A stretch of 64,000 nucleotides of DNA from Corynebacterium aquatimens (GTDB taxonomy: Bacteria > Actinomycetota > Actinomycetes > Mycobacteriales > Mycobacteriaceae), in the NCBI RefSeq assembly GCF_030408395.1, contig NZ_CP046980.1, forward strand, positions 1,054,001 to 1,118,000. Reading direction: 5' to 3'. The notes beneath the pieces were generated by a model, which was not told where the DNA came from, made no database searches, and saw only the letters and a list, made by a program, of their open reading frames with translations. Of the stretch, positions 9,201 to 17,176 are shown in pieces. The position numbers and the translations under genes were made by a program. Each line of letters starts with the position of its first letter. Positions within the stretch are counted from its first letter, which is position 1.

Positions 9201-10247
9201 GCGCGAAATGCGCGCCAGCCCCGTGTCCACCACGTAGTGAATTCCCGGCACGGTCAGCGACGTCTCAGCGATGTTCGTCGCAAGTACAATCCGCCGCCCG
9301 GAATGCGGCGCGAACACGCGGTGCTGCTCGGCGTTGCTTAGTCGCCCGAACAGCGGCACGACCTCGACGCCGCGCCAGTTCTGGCCGTCGATCGCCTCCA
9401 TCGCGTCGCGGATGTCGCGCTCGGAGGCGAAGAAGCACAAGATGTCGCCGTCGCCTTCGCGCATGAGTTCCGTCAGGGCGTCGATAAGCCCGTCGAGCAT
9501 GTCCACGTCGACGACCTTCGTCCCGCCGTCTTTTACCGCGACCTCCATCTCCAGCGGCCGGTAGCGGATCTCAACGGGGTACGTGCGCCCCGAGACCTCA
9601 ATGATCGGCGCGCCACCGAAGTGTTCCGCGAACCGCTCCGGGTCGATCGTCGCGGAGGTGATGATCACCTTCAGATCTTTACGCCGCGGCAACAACTGCT
9701 TGAGGTACCCAAGCAGAAAGTCGATGTTGAGGCTGCGTTCGTGGGCCTCGTCGATGATGATCGTGTCGTAGGCGCGCAGCAGGCGGTCGCGCTGCATCTC
9801 GGCCAGCAGGATGCCGTCTGTCATCAGTTTCACGGCCGTCGTGTCCGAGACGCGGTCGTCGAAGCGGATCGCATAGCCTACGGATTCGCCGATCTCCTGG
9901 CCGAGTTCTTCCGCAATGCGCTCCGCCACCGTGCGCGCGGCAATGCGTCGCGGCTGCGTGTGGCCAATCAGCCCCTCGCGTCCGCGCCCCAGCTCAAGGC
10001 ACATCTTCGGGATCTGCGTCGTTTTACCGGAGCCCGTCTCACCCGCGATGATCACCACCTGGTTGTCGCGGATCAGCGTTTTAATCGCTTCTCGACGATC
10101 GGACACCGGCAAGCCCGCCGGATACCTAATCTCCGGCAGAGCTGCCTCGACTGCTGCCGCGCGCTGCGCTTTCAGGCGTGCCCAGTCGCGTTTGTTGCGC
10201 CGCCGCCGGCCACCAGTCCGCTGCCGCGTTTTTTCGCCGCCGCTCAT
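6267..10247 (-). CDS. hrpA: ATP-dependent RNA helicase HrpA
   Basis: This 1326-aa DEAH-box RNA helicase has Walker A GETGSGKTTQ, DEAH in IIIDEAHERSL, SAT, ATNIAETSLTVPG and the arginine-finger motif QRSGRSGR, then the HA2/OB region and a long C-terminal extension (DUF3418 type). HrpA acts in mRNA processing and rescue of stalled or collided ribosomes. Residues about 835-875 are a Gly/Ala/Ser insert encoded by a 32-bp direct repeat (7663-7694 and 7711-7742). The ATG overlaps the stop of oxyR by four bases, so the two are translationally coupled, as in other corynebacteria. Confidence 0.95.
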   Translation of the reverse strand: MSGGEKTRQRTGGRRRRNKRDWARLKAQRAAAVEAALPEIRYPAGLPVSDRREAIKTLIRDNQVVIIAGETGSGKTTQIPKMCLELGRGREGLIGHTQPRRIAARTVAERIAEELGQEIGESVGYAIRFDDRVSDTTAVKLMTDGILLAEMQRDRLLRAYDTIIIDEAHERSLNIDFLLGYLKQLLPRRKDLKVIITSATIDPERFAEHFGGAPIIEVSGRTYPVEIRYRPLEMEVAVKDGGTKVVDVDMLDGLIDALTELMREGDGDILCFFASERDIRDAMEAIDGQNWRGVEVVPLFGRLSNAEQHRVFAPHSGRRIVLATNIAETSLTVPGIHYVVDTGLARISRYSTRTKVQRLPIEEISQASANQRSGRSGRIADGIAIRLYSEANFEARPEFTDPEILRTNLASVILQMISLRLGDISEFPFIQPPDPKAIRDGLLLLHELGAITDRESNDAPTLTSIGRDLAKIPVDPRMARMLVEANRLGVLEDVTVIVANMTIQDVRERPLEFQAQADQAHARFRDKTSDFISTLNLWDYLKDARDELSGNAFRKRMKKEYLHYMRIREWYDLVRQLRDVEKQLGWAQDQAGTARDPKEIHQALLSGLLSNIGARDGNSKEFKGARGTRFMIFPGSALAKKPPEFVMAAELVETTRLWARDVAAIDPAWVEKLARDLLKHSYSEPVWSRKRAAPMVHQKSLLYGVTIVADRLVPYHRVDAEGARDMFIRHALVDGEWTTHHKFAAHNAALLEQAAEIEEKIRRRGVVVDEETLFEFYDARVPAGVATGRHFDAWWKKKRREDPAFLDFDPNALIAEDVGAHMLHDGSYRTESAGFAGGAGAAASDGRGEGSAGGAGAAASDGGAAGGGALDSAKLAFPDSWRQGTIDYELQYKFEPGDPFDGVTVMVPVPLLAGLKDDGFDWLVPGLRLELFTELIRTLPKALRKTVVPAPDYAARALAKAVPGQGRVVEQLAHILQSMGGHGIAAADFRPEAVPGHLRMTFAAVDRRGKITDHDKDLQALKTRRAGQIHSSVAKAGKRSETDVVREWTVDTLGDVPETVTTTIEGNKVDAYPALEAAAGGVRVKVFPTKAAADASMVTATLTLLLRRIDVSTQQMLKGLPLRQRVAVEHYPHGGAAGLVEDARVAAIRDALFAAGGPVRRPAEFEELVKTIKPTISGAVRRTIVSIAPGLVEYSNLAAELDNWHGPAIDDINRQMAFLLPKHAITIHGMEHLQHLPRYVQAIRVRLEDMALDPDRDAERQATIDAAREYLDVRLRRLPKGREKSRAVKDILWRIEELRVSVFAQRLGTAKPVSQRRIEKMVDKLS
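7663..7742. repeat. 32-bp direct repeat inside hrpA
   Basis: The same 32 bases occur at 7663-7694 and 7711-7742, 48 bases (16 codons) apart, so copy-number change keeps the frame. Each copy contains the inverted arms GCTGGCGGC and GCCGCCAGC. Together they encode the AGGAGAAASDG repeat of the HrpA insert. Confidence 0.9.
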
Positions 10248-11206
10248 GCAGTCGCGCCAGCGTTGATGGTTCCGGCCGCGGCGAGGGTGTCCTCGTGCGC
10301 CTGTGTGATCAGCGTGCCAAAGGTTTCAAACTCCTCCACGCGCGTCGACGACGCACGATACGTCAGTCGAACCTGCCGCTCGGCGCTCACGGTGGGTGCG
10401 AACCGGGCGATCGCAACGCCCGGGCGCACGCCCTCAGCGGCAACGGCGTCCTCCGGCAGAAGCGTGGCACCGAAACCGGCGGCAACCAACTGCACAATCG
10501 TGGTCAACGACGACACTCGGCTGACAGATTCGGTGATCTCGTTCGTGCTCACCTGAGCGAGGTGACACAGTTCGATGACCTGGTCGCGGAGGCAGTGGCC
10601 GTCGTCAAGCAATAGCAAATCGAGCTCCCGCAGCTCTTCGAGCGACAAATCATCTCGCCCGGCCAGCGCGTGGTGGGAGGGCAGGGCGACGACGAAGTTT
10701 TCGTCGTAAAGCATGCGCGATGTTAACCCGCTCCTCTCAGACGCGGTGGCCACGACGGCGAGGTCAATGAGGCCGTCACGCAACTGATCCAGCAGGACAG
10801 GCGTGGTTTCTTCGACGATCCGCGGCTCCAGCTCAGGGAAGTGCTCTCGGCACAGGCGGAGCAAGCTGGGCAAAAGGTAGGGCGCGACCGTGGGAATCAT
10901 CCCAATGACCAGCGGGCCGTTCAGCACCCCGTGAGCGCCGCGCGAGCGCGCAACAAACGTCTCCGCCGCCTCGAGCGTGGCCTGGGCGTAGGGGAGAAGC
11001 GCGGCCCCCGCCGGGGTGACGATGACCTTGCGCGTCGAGCGCTCAATGAGCTTGATGCCCAGGCCGGTCTCCAACGCGACGAGCGCCTGCGACAGCGACG
11101 GCTGCGAAATCCCCAGCTTCGCGGCGGCCGTACCAAAGTGACGGTTCTCCGCGACCGTGACGAACGTGCGCAACTGCGCAAGCGTCGGCTTGTACTCTTT
11201 GTTCAC
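10244..11206 (-). CDS. oxyR: Hydrogen-peroxide-responsive regulator OxyR
   Basis: This 320-aa LysR-type regulator has an N-terminal helix-turn-helix (about residues 8-65, HFGTAAAKLGISQPSLSQAL). The C-terminal domain has the two redox cysteines of OxyR, Cys205 and Cys214, in DDGHCLRDQVIELC. Peroxide forms a disulfide between them; in C. glutamicum OxyR controls katA, dps and other defence genes. An ATAG-N7-CTAT palindrome 18 bases upstream of the ATG fits autoregulation. It is the first gene of the oxyR-hrpA operon and divergent from a symporter gene. Confidence 0.93.
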   Translation of the reverse strand: MNKEYKPTLAQLRTFVTVAENRHFGTAAAKLGISQPSLSQALVALETGLGIKLIERSTRKVIVTPAGAALLPYAQATLEAAETFVARSRGAHGVLNGPLVIGMIPTVAPYLLPSLLRLCREHFPELEPRIVEETTPVLLDQLRDGLIDLAVVATASERSGLTSRMLYDENFVVALPSHHALAGRDDLSLEELRELDLLLLDDGHCLRDQVIELCHLAQVSTNEITESVSRVSSLTTIVQLVAAGFGATLLPEDAVAAEGVRPGVAIARFAPTVSAERQVRLTYRASSTRVEEFETFGTLITQAHEDTLAAAGTINAGATA

Positions 11207-11223
11207 CCAGGCAACCGTACCTT

Positions 11224-11238
11224 ATAGCGAACGCCTAT
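11224..11238. promoter_or_regulatory. Candidate OxyR operator upstream of oxyR
   Basis: ATAG, seven bases, CTAT: the half of the classical OxyR recognition pattern. It lies just upstream of the oxyR ATG at 11206, where autoregulatory binding is expected. A second ATAG/CTAT pair at the right spacing was not found. Confidence 0.45.
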
Positions 11239-11355
11239 CAACGAAAACCGCAGTTCGCACCAGCCGCCGCGTGAAATGTACACGATTTTCCACGTTTACT
11301 TTTATGATGAGTTAACGTTTTTGTAACCTGCTGGACCCCGCCCTAAGGAGGACGC

Positions 11356-12930
11356 GTGACCGACTTCATCAACGGATTAAACGACATCATCTGGTCGAAC
11401 TGGCTCGTGTACCTGTGCCTCGGCGCGGGCGCATACTTCACGCTAGTGACCCTGTTCATGCAGGTCCGCTGCCTGCCGGACATGGTCAAACAGATTTCTG
11501 TCGGCGAAAGCTCCGAACACGGAATCTCTTCATTCCAGTCGCTTATGATCTCTCTGGCCGGGCGCGTGGGCGTGGGCAACATCGCCGGCGTGGCCACCGC
11601 CATCGCATTCGGCGGCCCGGGCGCGGTGTTCTGGATGTGGGTGACCGCGTTTCTCGGCTCGGCGACCTCCTTCATCGAATGCTGCCTCTCGCAGATCTAC
11701 AAAGAGCAGGACCGCGACACCGGTGAATACCGCGGCGGGCCTGCGTACTACATCGAGAAATCACTCCGCCACACGAAAGCCCGCCCGTTCGCGCTGGGAT
11801 ACGCCATCGTGTTCGCTGTGTGCATGGTGCTGGCGACGTCCTACTTCCTGCCGGGCGTGCAGGCCAACGGTGTCGCGGCGTCCGTGGAGAACGCATGGAA
11901 CGTTCCCACCGGGGTGTCCGCGCTGGTCATGGCCGTCTTGCTGGGCCTGATCATCATCGGCGGCATCAAGCGCATTGCGACGTTCGCCGCGCTTGTCGTG
12001 CCCGTCATGGCGGTGATCTACATCGTGATCGCGATCGTGGTGCTGTTCACGCACGCCTCCCAGATCCCGGAGGTTTTCGGCATGATCTTCCGCGCGGCGT
12101 TTGACAAGGAAGCGGCGTTTTCCGGCATGCTCGGCGCGGCTATCGCGTGGGGCGTGAAGCGCGGCATCTACTCCAACGAGGCAGGCCAAGGCACCGGCCC
12201 CCAGTCGGCGGCGGCCGCCGAGGTCTCCCACCCGGCCAAGCAGGGATTTGTGCAGGCGTTTGCGGTGTACGTCGATACGCTTCTTGTGTGCTCTGCGACG
12301 GCGTTCATCATCATCTCCACGGACATGTTCCGCGTCTACGAAGGCCAATCCGCTGACGGCGCCGTCATTTACAGCGGCTCCATCTCCGACGCCGTGGAAG
12401 TCGGCCCGGGCTTCGTGCAGGAGGGCCTGAACACCTTCTCGACGGGTCTAGGCCCCAGCTTCGTCGCCGTCGCCATCGCTTTTTTCGCCTTCACGACGAT
12501 CGTTGCCTACTACTACATGGCCGAAGTCAACTTCACCTACCTGAACCGCTGGATCGAGAACGAGACCGCCCGCCGCGTCATCATCTGGATCCTGCGCATC
12601 CTGATCATCGTGTCCGTGTGCATCGGCGCGACCACCACGCCGGGTACCGCCTGGGCACTCGGCGACATCGGCGTCGGCGCGACCGCGTGGCTGAACATCG
12701 TGGCGATCCTCGCCCTCCAAGGCCCCGCGCTGCAGTGCCTGTGGGACTACCGCCGCCAGAAGAAAGCCGGCATCGACCCGCAGTTCGACCCCGAGGCTCT
12801 AGGCATCCGCAACGCTGATTTTTGGGTCGAGCGTAAAAACACCATGCTTATCGACGGTTCCTGGCCCACCCCCAACCCAGACCCCACCGCGCCTGCCACC
12901 GGACCTGCCGCCGGCCGCAGCAACCGCTAG
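11356..12930 (+). CDS. Sodium:alanine/glycine symporter (AGCS family)
   Basis: The 524-aa multispanning protein has about eleven hydrophobic segments and the AGCS signature near residues 70-100 (LAGRVGVGNIAGVATAIAFG followed by GPGAVFWMW). It should import alanine, glycine or a related small amino acid with sodium. The GTG start at 11356 has AAGGAGGA six bases upstream. A TATGAT hexamer at 11303-11308 could be the -10 element. The gene is divergent from oxyR; the C-terminal 20 residues are Pro/Ala-rich. A hairpin follows the stop. Confidence 0.93.
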   Translation: MTDFINGLNDIIWSNWLVYLCLGAGAYFTLVTLFMQVRCLPDMVKQISVGESSEHGISSFQSLMISLAGRVGVGNIAGVATAIAFGGPGAVFWMWVTAFLGSATSFIECCLSQIYKEQDRDTGEYRGGPAYYIEKSLRHTKARPFALGYAIVFAVCMVLATSYFLPGVQANGVAASVENAWNVPTGVSALVMAVLLGLIIIGGIKRIATFAALVVPVMAVIYIVIAIVVLFTHASQIPEVFGMIFRAAFDKEAAFSGMLGAAIAWGVKRGIYSNEAGQGTGPQSAAAAEVSHPAKQGFVQAFAVYVDTLLVCSATAFIIISTDMFRVYEGQSADGAVIYSGSISDAVEVGPGFVQEGLNTFSTGLGPSFVAVAIAFFAFTTIVAYYYMAEVNFTYLNRWIENETARRVIIWILRILIIVSVCIGATTTPGTAWALGDIGVGATAWLNIVAILALQGPALQCLWDYRRQKKAGIDPQFDPEALGIRNADFWVERKNTMLIDGSWPTPNPDPTAPATGPAAGRSNR

Positions 12931-12931
12931 C

Positions 12932-13132
12932 CCGCCCACTACTGCGGGCGCGGCGACCCGCAGCTTTTGGGCATGGCTGTGTGCCCGCCCACCCCTTGTG
13001 TCGGGTGTCGGGTGTGAACCCACCTCTGGCCGCCAGCAGCTGCCAACCGGCAACTGCCATCCAGCTGGCTGCCGCCAGCCAGCAACTGCCCGCCGCCAAC
13101 CGGCAAGTTTCCGCTGGCTGGCGTGGGTGGTG
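12932..13132. other. Convergent intergenic region with hairpins
   Basis: GCCCGC-N8-GCGGGC at 12932-12951 is a likely terminator stem for the symporter. Further on are G/C-rich imperfect repeats (CCAACCGGCAA appears twice) and an inverted repeat GCTGGCTG/CAGCCAGC near 13066-13085. No gene is visible. Confidence 0.5.
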
Positions 13133-14422
13133 TTAGTCGAAGAGTTGGTGCATCGCTCCCCACTGGGCGTTGACGTCGTGGTGCACGGCATGCCCTGATG
13201 GTGACACCCACACCTTCTCAGGCCCGACGCGGCCGACTCTGCCGCGACCATTACCCCGACCCCCGTGCTGGCTGGTGGCGTAATCGTCATCGTTGACGCG
13301 ATTATGATAGCGACACACCACCGCCAGATTGTCGAGGTTTGTCTCCCCACCGTTCTTCCACGCCGTAACGTGGTGGTACTGGCAGTGATCCGCAGATTTC
13401 CGACAGCCGGGGACCACGCAGTTCGGCATCATCGCTCGCAGCAAGACGCGTTGTTTGTCATTGGCGAACCTGCTCGACCGATACAAATTCACCGCACCCT
13501 CCACCGGATGAAACAACCCCACCTTCACACCAGGACCACTCCCGCCAGCGGTGGGGTCGCCGGCTGCGGTAGCGGGGTCGCCGGCGCCGGTATGGGGGCC
13601 GGTGGCGGTGTGGGTGTCGTCGGGGTCGCCGGCGCCGGGGTCGTCGGCGGGGGTGTTGAGGTGGTCGAAGAGGTAAGTGAGGTAGTCGGCGCCGGTGATG
13701 GTGGTGCCGTCGGTAAGCTTGAGCTCTACCTCGTCCCCGTTGCCCGCCATGATCTGGATGTGGGCGGCAAGCGGAACCATGATCAACGGTTCTGGGACCG
13801 CCGCACGCACACCACCGCCACCGCCGTTACTGCTGCCGGTGGTGACGAGGCGACCAAACGCGTCAGCAAGCTGCGGCCCTACAGGGGCAGTGGTGTCAAT
13901 ACCGTCGTAGAGGTGACGCTCGAGATCTTCCACGAGGCGTTCATCGGTCGTAACAGTCACAGAACGCATCTTGTGCCGCGAAGCACTAAACCGCACACCA
14001 GGTTGGGGTGGTGTGGAATCGGCCGGAATGATCTTCTTCGCTGCCTGCTTCAACGCACCAAAAGACCCACGCACCTGAAGCAACTCAAGGCGCAGCTGCC
14101 AGCGCGTGGCAGCATCCACACGTGTAGGAAGGCGGCGTTCGATGTAGATCAGTTTGTCCATCGACACCTGATTCGCCTGCACCAGTTCACGGGCCTGGCG
14201 CTGTTTAGCGCGAAACCGCGTCGACCCGAAGTAGGTGGCGTGCAACGCTTCCAACTCCCGGGCATGGTTGGTGTCTAACTCGCCGCTGCGGGCGAGCTCC
14301 TTGTTGAATGATCCGATGATGCTTAACGCGTTTCGCGTAATCGCAGCGTGATACGCCGCGAAATCCACACCACCAGCAACATCGGGTGCAGCTGGTGGCG
14401 CTGAGCCTGAATGGATTGTCAT
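13133..14422 (-). CDS. DUF222 / HNH endonuclease domain protein (13E12 type)
   Basis: The 429-aa product has an N-terminal helical DUF222-like part (about residues 20-250) and a C-terminal HNH nuclease module (about residues 335-395: CVVPGCRKSADHCQYHH, then GGETNLDNL and CRYHNRV). Between them is an Asp/Gly/Thr/Ala-rich low-complexity linker (about 265-305). Proteins of this type are abundant in actinobacteria, often in multiple copies; their role is unknown, though mobility or DNA repair has been suggested. The upstream region holds two perfect, inverted DnaA-box sequences. Confidence 0.88.
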   Translation of the reverse strand: MTIHSGSAPPAAPDVAGGVDFAAYHAAITRNALSIIGSFNKELARSGELDTNHARELEALHATYFGSTRFRAKQRQARELVQANQVSMDKLIYIERRLPTRVDAATRWQLRLELLQVRGSFGALKQAAKKIIPADSTPPQPGVRFSASRHKMRSVTVTTDERLVEDLERHLYDGIDTTAPVGPQLADAFGRLVTTGSSNGGGGGVRAAVPEPLIMVPLAAHIQIMAGNGDEVELKLTDGTTITGADYLTYLFDHLNTPADDPGAGDPDDTHTATGPHTGAGDPATAAGDPTAGGSGPGVKVGLFHPVEGAVNLYRSSRFANDKQRVLLRAMMPNCVVPGCRKSADHCQYHHVTAWKNGGETNLDNLAVVCRYHNRVNDDDYATSQHGGRGNGRGRVGRVGPEKVWVSPSGHAVHHDVNAQWGAMHQLFD

Positions 14423-14504
14423 AAAGTCCCCCCAAAAAATGTAGAAATGCTTACAGCCCGCAACCTACACCACAAAACACAACCCAAAATCCACACACCA
14501 CCAC

Positions 14505-14535
14505 CCCTGTGGATAACCCCGACTTATCCACAGGG
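14505..14535. repeat. Perfect 12-bp inverted repeat containing two DnaA-box sequences
   Basis: CCCTGTGGATAA (14505-14516) and TTATCCACAGGG (14524-14535) are perfect inverted copies with a 7-base loop. Each arm contains TTATCCACA, the consensus DnaA box. It lies between the HNH gene start and the end of the Ski2-like helicase gene. No T-run follows on either strand, so a plain terminator is not the obvious reading. Confidence 0.8.
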
Positions 14536-14539
14536 CGGC

Positions 14540-17176
14540 TTAGGCTTGGCGCAGTTCGAGGCTGAGCAGGCGGACTTCACCGGCCGCGTCGGAAGCGTCG
14601 AGGTCCACGAGCCCTACGAGCTGGAATGCGTTGTCGCCTTCGGGGTCTTTGATGATTTGGGTGGCCTGCCAGAGGCGGCGCTGGCGCGCAGAGGAAGCGT
14701 CCTGCGAGGCAGATGCAGACAGGTCGGCGGCCAAGCCGCTGGCCTCGGAGTCCAGATCGGTGTTGAGCACAAAGTACTCCGGCCCGCGGGCGTCGGGGCC
14801 AAGGTCGACGTCGTCGTAGTCGTCGAAGTAGTCATCCATGTCGGTACCCCAGTCGGGCTGTGATGAAAGGTCCAAGTAGCTCAGCATCTCGCCGAGTTCG
14901 CGTTCTTTTTCGTAGGCGAAAAGCTCGACGAGCCGGTAGAAGTAGTTGCGCACCATGATCGTGAATGCGCGGCGGTTGGCGGTGAGGGCGGTCGGGTCCT
15001 CGACGCCAAAGGCGAGTTCCCGCTCAAGATCATCGGAGGAGATGGGGGTGTTGTCGTCGGTCATGTGGGCCCATTCGTCGATAAGCGATGAGTCCACCTG
15101 GCGGATGAGCTCGCCGAGCCACACGACAACGTCGGCGAGCTCCGCGGTCATGTTGGCCTCGGGGATCGAGTGCGACAGCGTGCGCCAGGCGTCGGTGAGG
15201 TAGCGCAGGACGACGCCTTCGCTGCGCGCCAGCCCGTAGGTTGCGATGAGGTCGCTGAAGGTCATCGCGTGTTCGATCATGTCGCGCACGACGGATTTGG
15301 GCCGCAGCTCAAAGTCGCGGGCCCATGGGTTGGCCTGGGTGAATGTCTCGAATGCGGCGTCGAGTTCGTCGCGCAGTGGCTGCGGGTGGGTGACCTCTTC
15401 GACCAGCGCCATGCGTTCGGTGTAGTCGACGCCTTCCGCTTTCAGCGCCGCGATTTCCTCGCCGCGGGCTTTGCGTTGCTGCGCTTGGAGTAGCTGCCGG
15501 GGGTCTTCAAGGATCGCCTCAAACGTAGAGATCACGTCGAGCACATAGCTTTCCGACGATGGGTCCAGCACCGTCAAAAACGCCAACGCGAACGGCGACA
15601 ACGGCTGATTCAGAGCAAAATCGCGGTCCAGTTCCGCGGTGAGCGTGTAGGGGCGGAACGCGGGGGAGTCGGGCGTTGCCTCCACGACGCCGGCCGTGAT
15701 CAGCCCGCGGAAGAGCTCGACGGCGGTGAGGATGTCCCGGTTTTGCTTCGCCCGCGAGTCGTGGTTGGTGCGCAGCAGGTTGCGCATGTGCTCGTACCCG
15801 TCGCCGGGGCGCGCAACCACGTTGAGCAGCATGGAGTTGGACACCTTGAACTGGCTTGTTAGCTCTTCCGGCTCCGCGGTAGTGAGCCGGTTAAAGGTGT
15901 TTTCGGACCAGCTCACGTCGCCGGTGCGCGGGGCCTTTTTGCGCATTTTCTTCAGCTTGGCTGGGTCGGTGCCGGCTTTTCTGCGCATCTTGACGTTTTC
16001 GATCTCAAACTCCGGCGCTTCCACCACCACGGTGCCCTCGGTGTCGTAGCCGGCGCGTCCGGCGCGCCCGGCAATCTGGTGGAATTCGCGCGAGGACACG
16101 ATGCGCTGCCGCGTGCCGTCGTATTTGGCCAGCCCGGTCATCACAACGGTGCGGATGGGCACGTTGATGCCCACGCCTAGGGTGTCGGTGCCGCAGATGA
16201 CCTTCAAAAGTCCTTGCTGGGCAAGGCGCTCCACGAGGCGGCGGTATTTCGGCAACATCCCAGCGTGGTGGATGCCGATCCCGCGTCGCAGGAGTTTGGA
16301 GAGGTCCTTGCCGAAGGTCGTCGTGAAGCGAAAGTCCCCGATCGCCGCAGCGATCGCTTCTTTCTCGGAAGCGGTGACAAAGTTCATTGACGTCAACGCC
16401 TGCGCGCGTTCCGCCGCCTCACGCTGGGAGAAATGCACCACGTAGATCGGCGCTTTGCCCTCGGCCATGAGTTCGTCGATGGTCTCGTGGACGGGGGTGA
16501 ACACGTAGTGGAAATCCAGCGGCACGGGGCGCTCCGACCCGCCGACGAACGTGGTCTCACGCCCCGTGCGCCGCGTCAGGTCTTCTTGCAGCCACCCGGT
16601 GTCGCCCAACGTGGCGGACATCAACAGGAACTGCGCGCGCGGCAGTTCCAGCAGCGGGACCTGCCACGCCCAGCCGCGCTCAGGGTCGGAGTAGTAGTGG
16701 AACTCGTCCATGACCACCTGGTCGATCGACGAGCGCACCGCGTCTCCGCCTTCGCGCAGCGCAATATTAGCCACGATCTCCGCAGTCGCCGCGATGATCG
16801 GCGCGCTGCCGTTCACCGTCGCATCACCGGTCATCATGCCGACGTTCTCCGGTCCGAAAATCTCACACAGGGCGAAGAACTTTTCGCTCACCAGCGCCTT
16901 AATCGGCGCGGTGTAAAAGCTCCGCTGCCCACGCACCAAGGCGATGAAGTGGGCGGCGTTCGCCACCATCGACTTGCCTGAGCCCGTCGGCGTTGCCAGG
17001 ATCACATTGTCGCCAGCGAGCACGCTTAACGACGCCTCCTCCTGCGCCGGATACAACGCAATCCCGCGCTCGCGCGTCCAGGATGTGAAGGAATCCCAGA
17101 TCGCGTCGTCGATAAGCGATGAGGGAACCTCTTCGAGCTCCAACGCGAAGGAAGCAAGCGACCCGCTACTCGTCAT
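14540..17176 (-). CDS. Ski2-like DEAD/DEAH helicase with DUF3516
   Basis: The 878-aa SF2 helicase has Walker A ATPTGSGKSMVA, motif II DEFH in VVMDEFHYYSD, SAT in LLMSATLGDTG, and motif VI in HQIAGRAGRAG, followed by a long C-terminal DUF3516-type region. It is the actinobacterial relative of Ski2/Mtr4, probably an RNA or DNA unwinding enzyme of unknown substrate. I start it at the ATG at 17176 (MTSSGSLASF), which overlaps the PAC2 gene stop by 11 bases and has GGGAGGA upstream; a longer frame to 17281 reads Arg/Ser-rich nonsense. Two 11-mer copies lie in the gene. Confidence 0.9.
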   Translation of the reverse strand: MTSSGSLASFALELEEVPSSLIDDAIWDSFTSWTRERGIALYPAQEEASLSVLAGDNVILATPTGSGKSMVANAAHFIALVRGQRSFYTAPIKALVSEKFFALCEIFGPENVGMMTGDATVNGSAPIIAATAEIVANIALREGGDAVRSSIDQVVMDEFHYYSDPERGWAWQVPLLELPRAQFLLMSATLGDTGWLQEDLTRRTGRETTFVGGSERPVPLDFHYVFTPVHETIDELMAEGKAPIYVVHFSQREAAERAQALTSMNFVTASEKEAIAAAIGDFRFTTTFGKDLSKLLRRGIGIHHAGMLPKYRRLVERLAQQGLLKVICGTDTLGVGINVPIRTVVMTGLAKYDGTRQRIVSSREFHQIAGRAGRAGYDTEGTVVVEAPEFEIENVKMRRKAGTDPAKLKKMRKKAPRTGDVSWSENTFNRLTTAEPEELTSQFKVSNSMLLNVVARPGDGYEHMRNLLRTNHDSRAKQNRDILTAVELFRGLITAGVVEATPDSPAFRPYTLTAELDRDFALNQPLSPFALAFLTVLDPSSESYVLDVISTFEAILEDPRQLLQAQQRKARGEEIAALKAEGVDYTERMALVEEVTHPQPLRDELDAAFETFTQANPWARDFELRPKSVVRDMIEHAMTFSDLIATYGLARSEGVVLRYLTDAWRTLSHSIPEANMTAELADVVVWLGELIRQVDSSLIDEWAHMTDDNTPISSDDLERELAFGVEDPTALTANRRAFTIMVRNYFYRLVELFAYEKERELGEMLSYLDLSSQPDWGTDMDDYFDDYDDVDLGPDARGPEYFVLNTDLDSEASGLAADLSASASQDASSARQRRLWQATQIIKDPEGDNAFQLVGLVDLDASDAAGEVRLLSLELRQA

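Noticed and set aside
6849-10556. Long plus-strand frames opposite hrpA and oxyR
   Set aside because: They follow G/C-rich third-position bias of the real minus-strand genes and encode Arg/His-rich sequence with no motif.
13265-14278. 337-codon plus-strand frame opposite the HNH gene
   Set aside because: The minus strand has a clear HNH domain; the plus-strand product is low-complexity Gly/Val in the same linker region.
14505-14535. Replication origin
   Set aside because: Only two DnaA boxes are present, and dnaA, dnaN, gyrB or parAB are not near.
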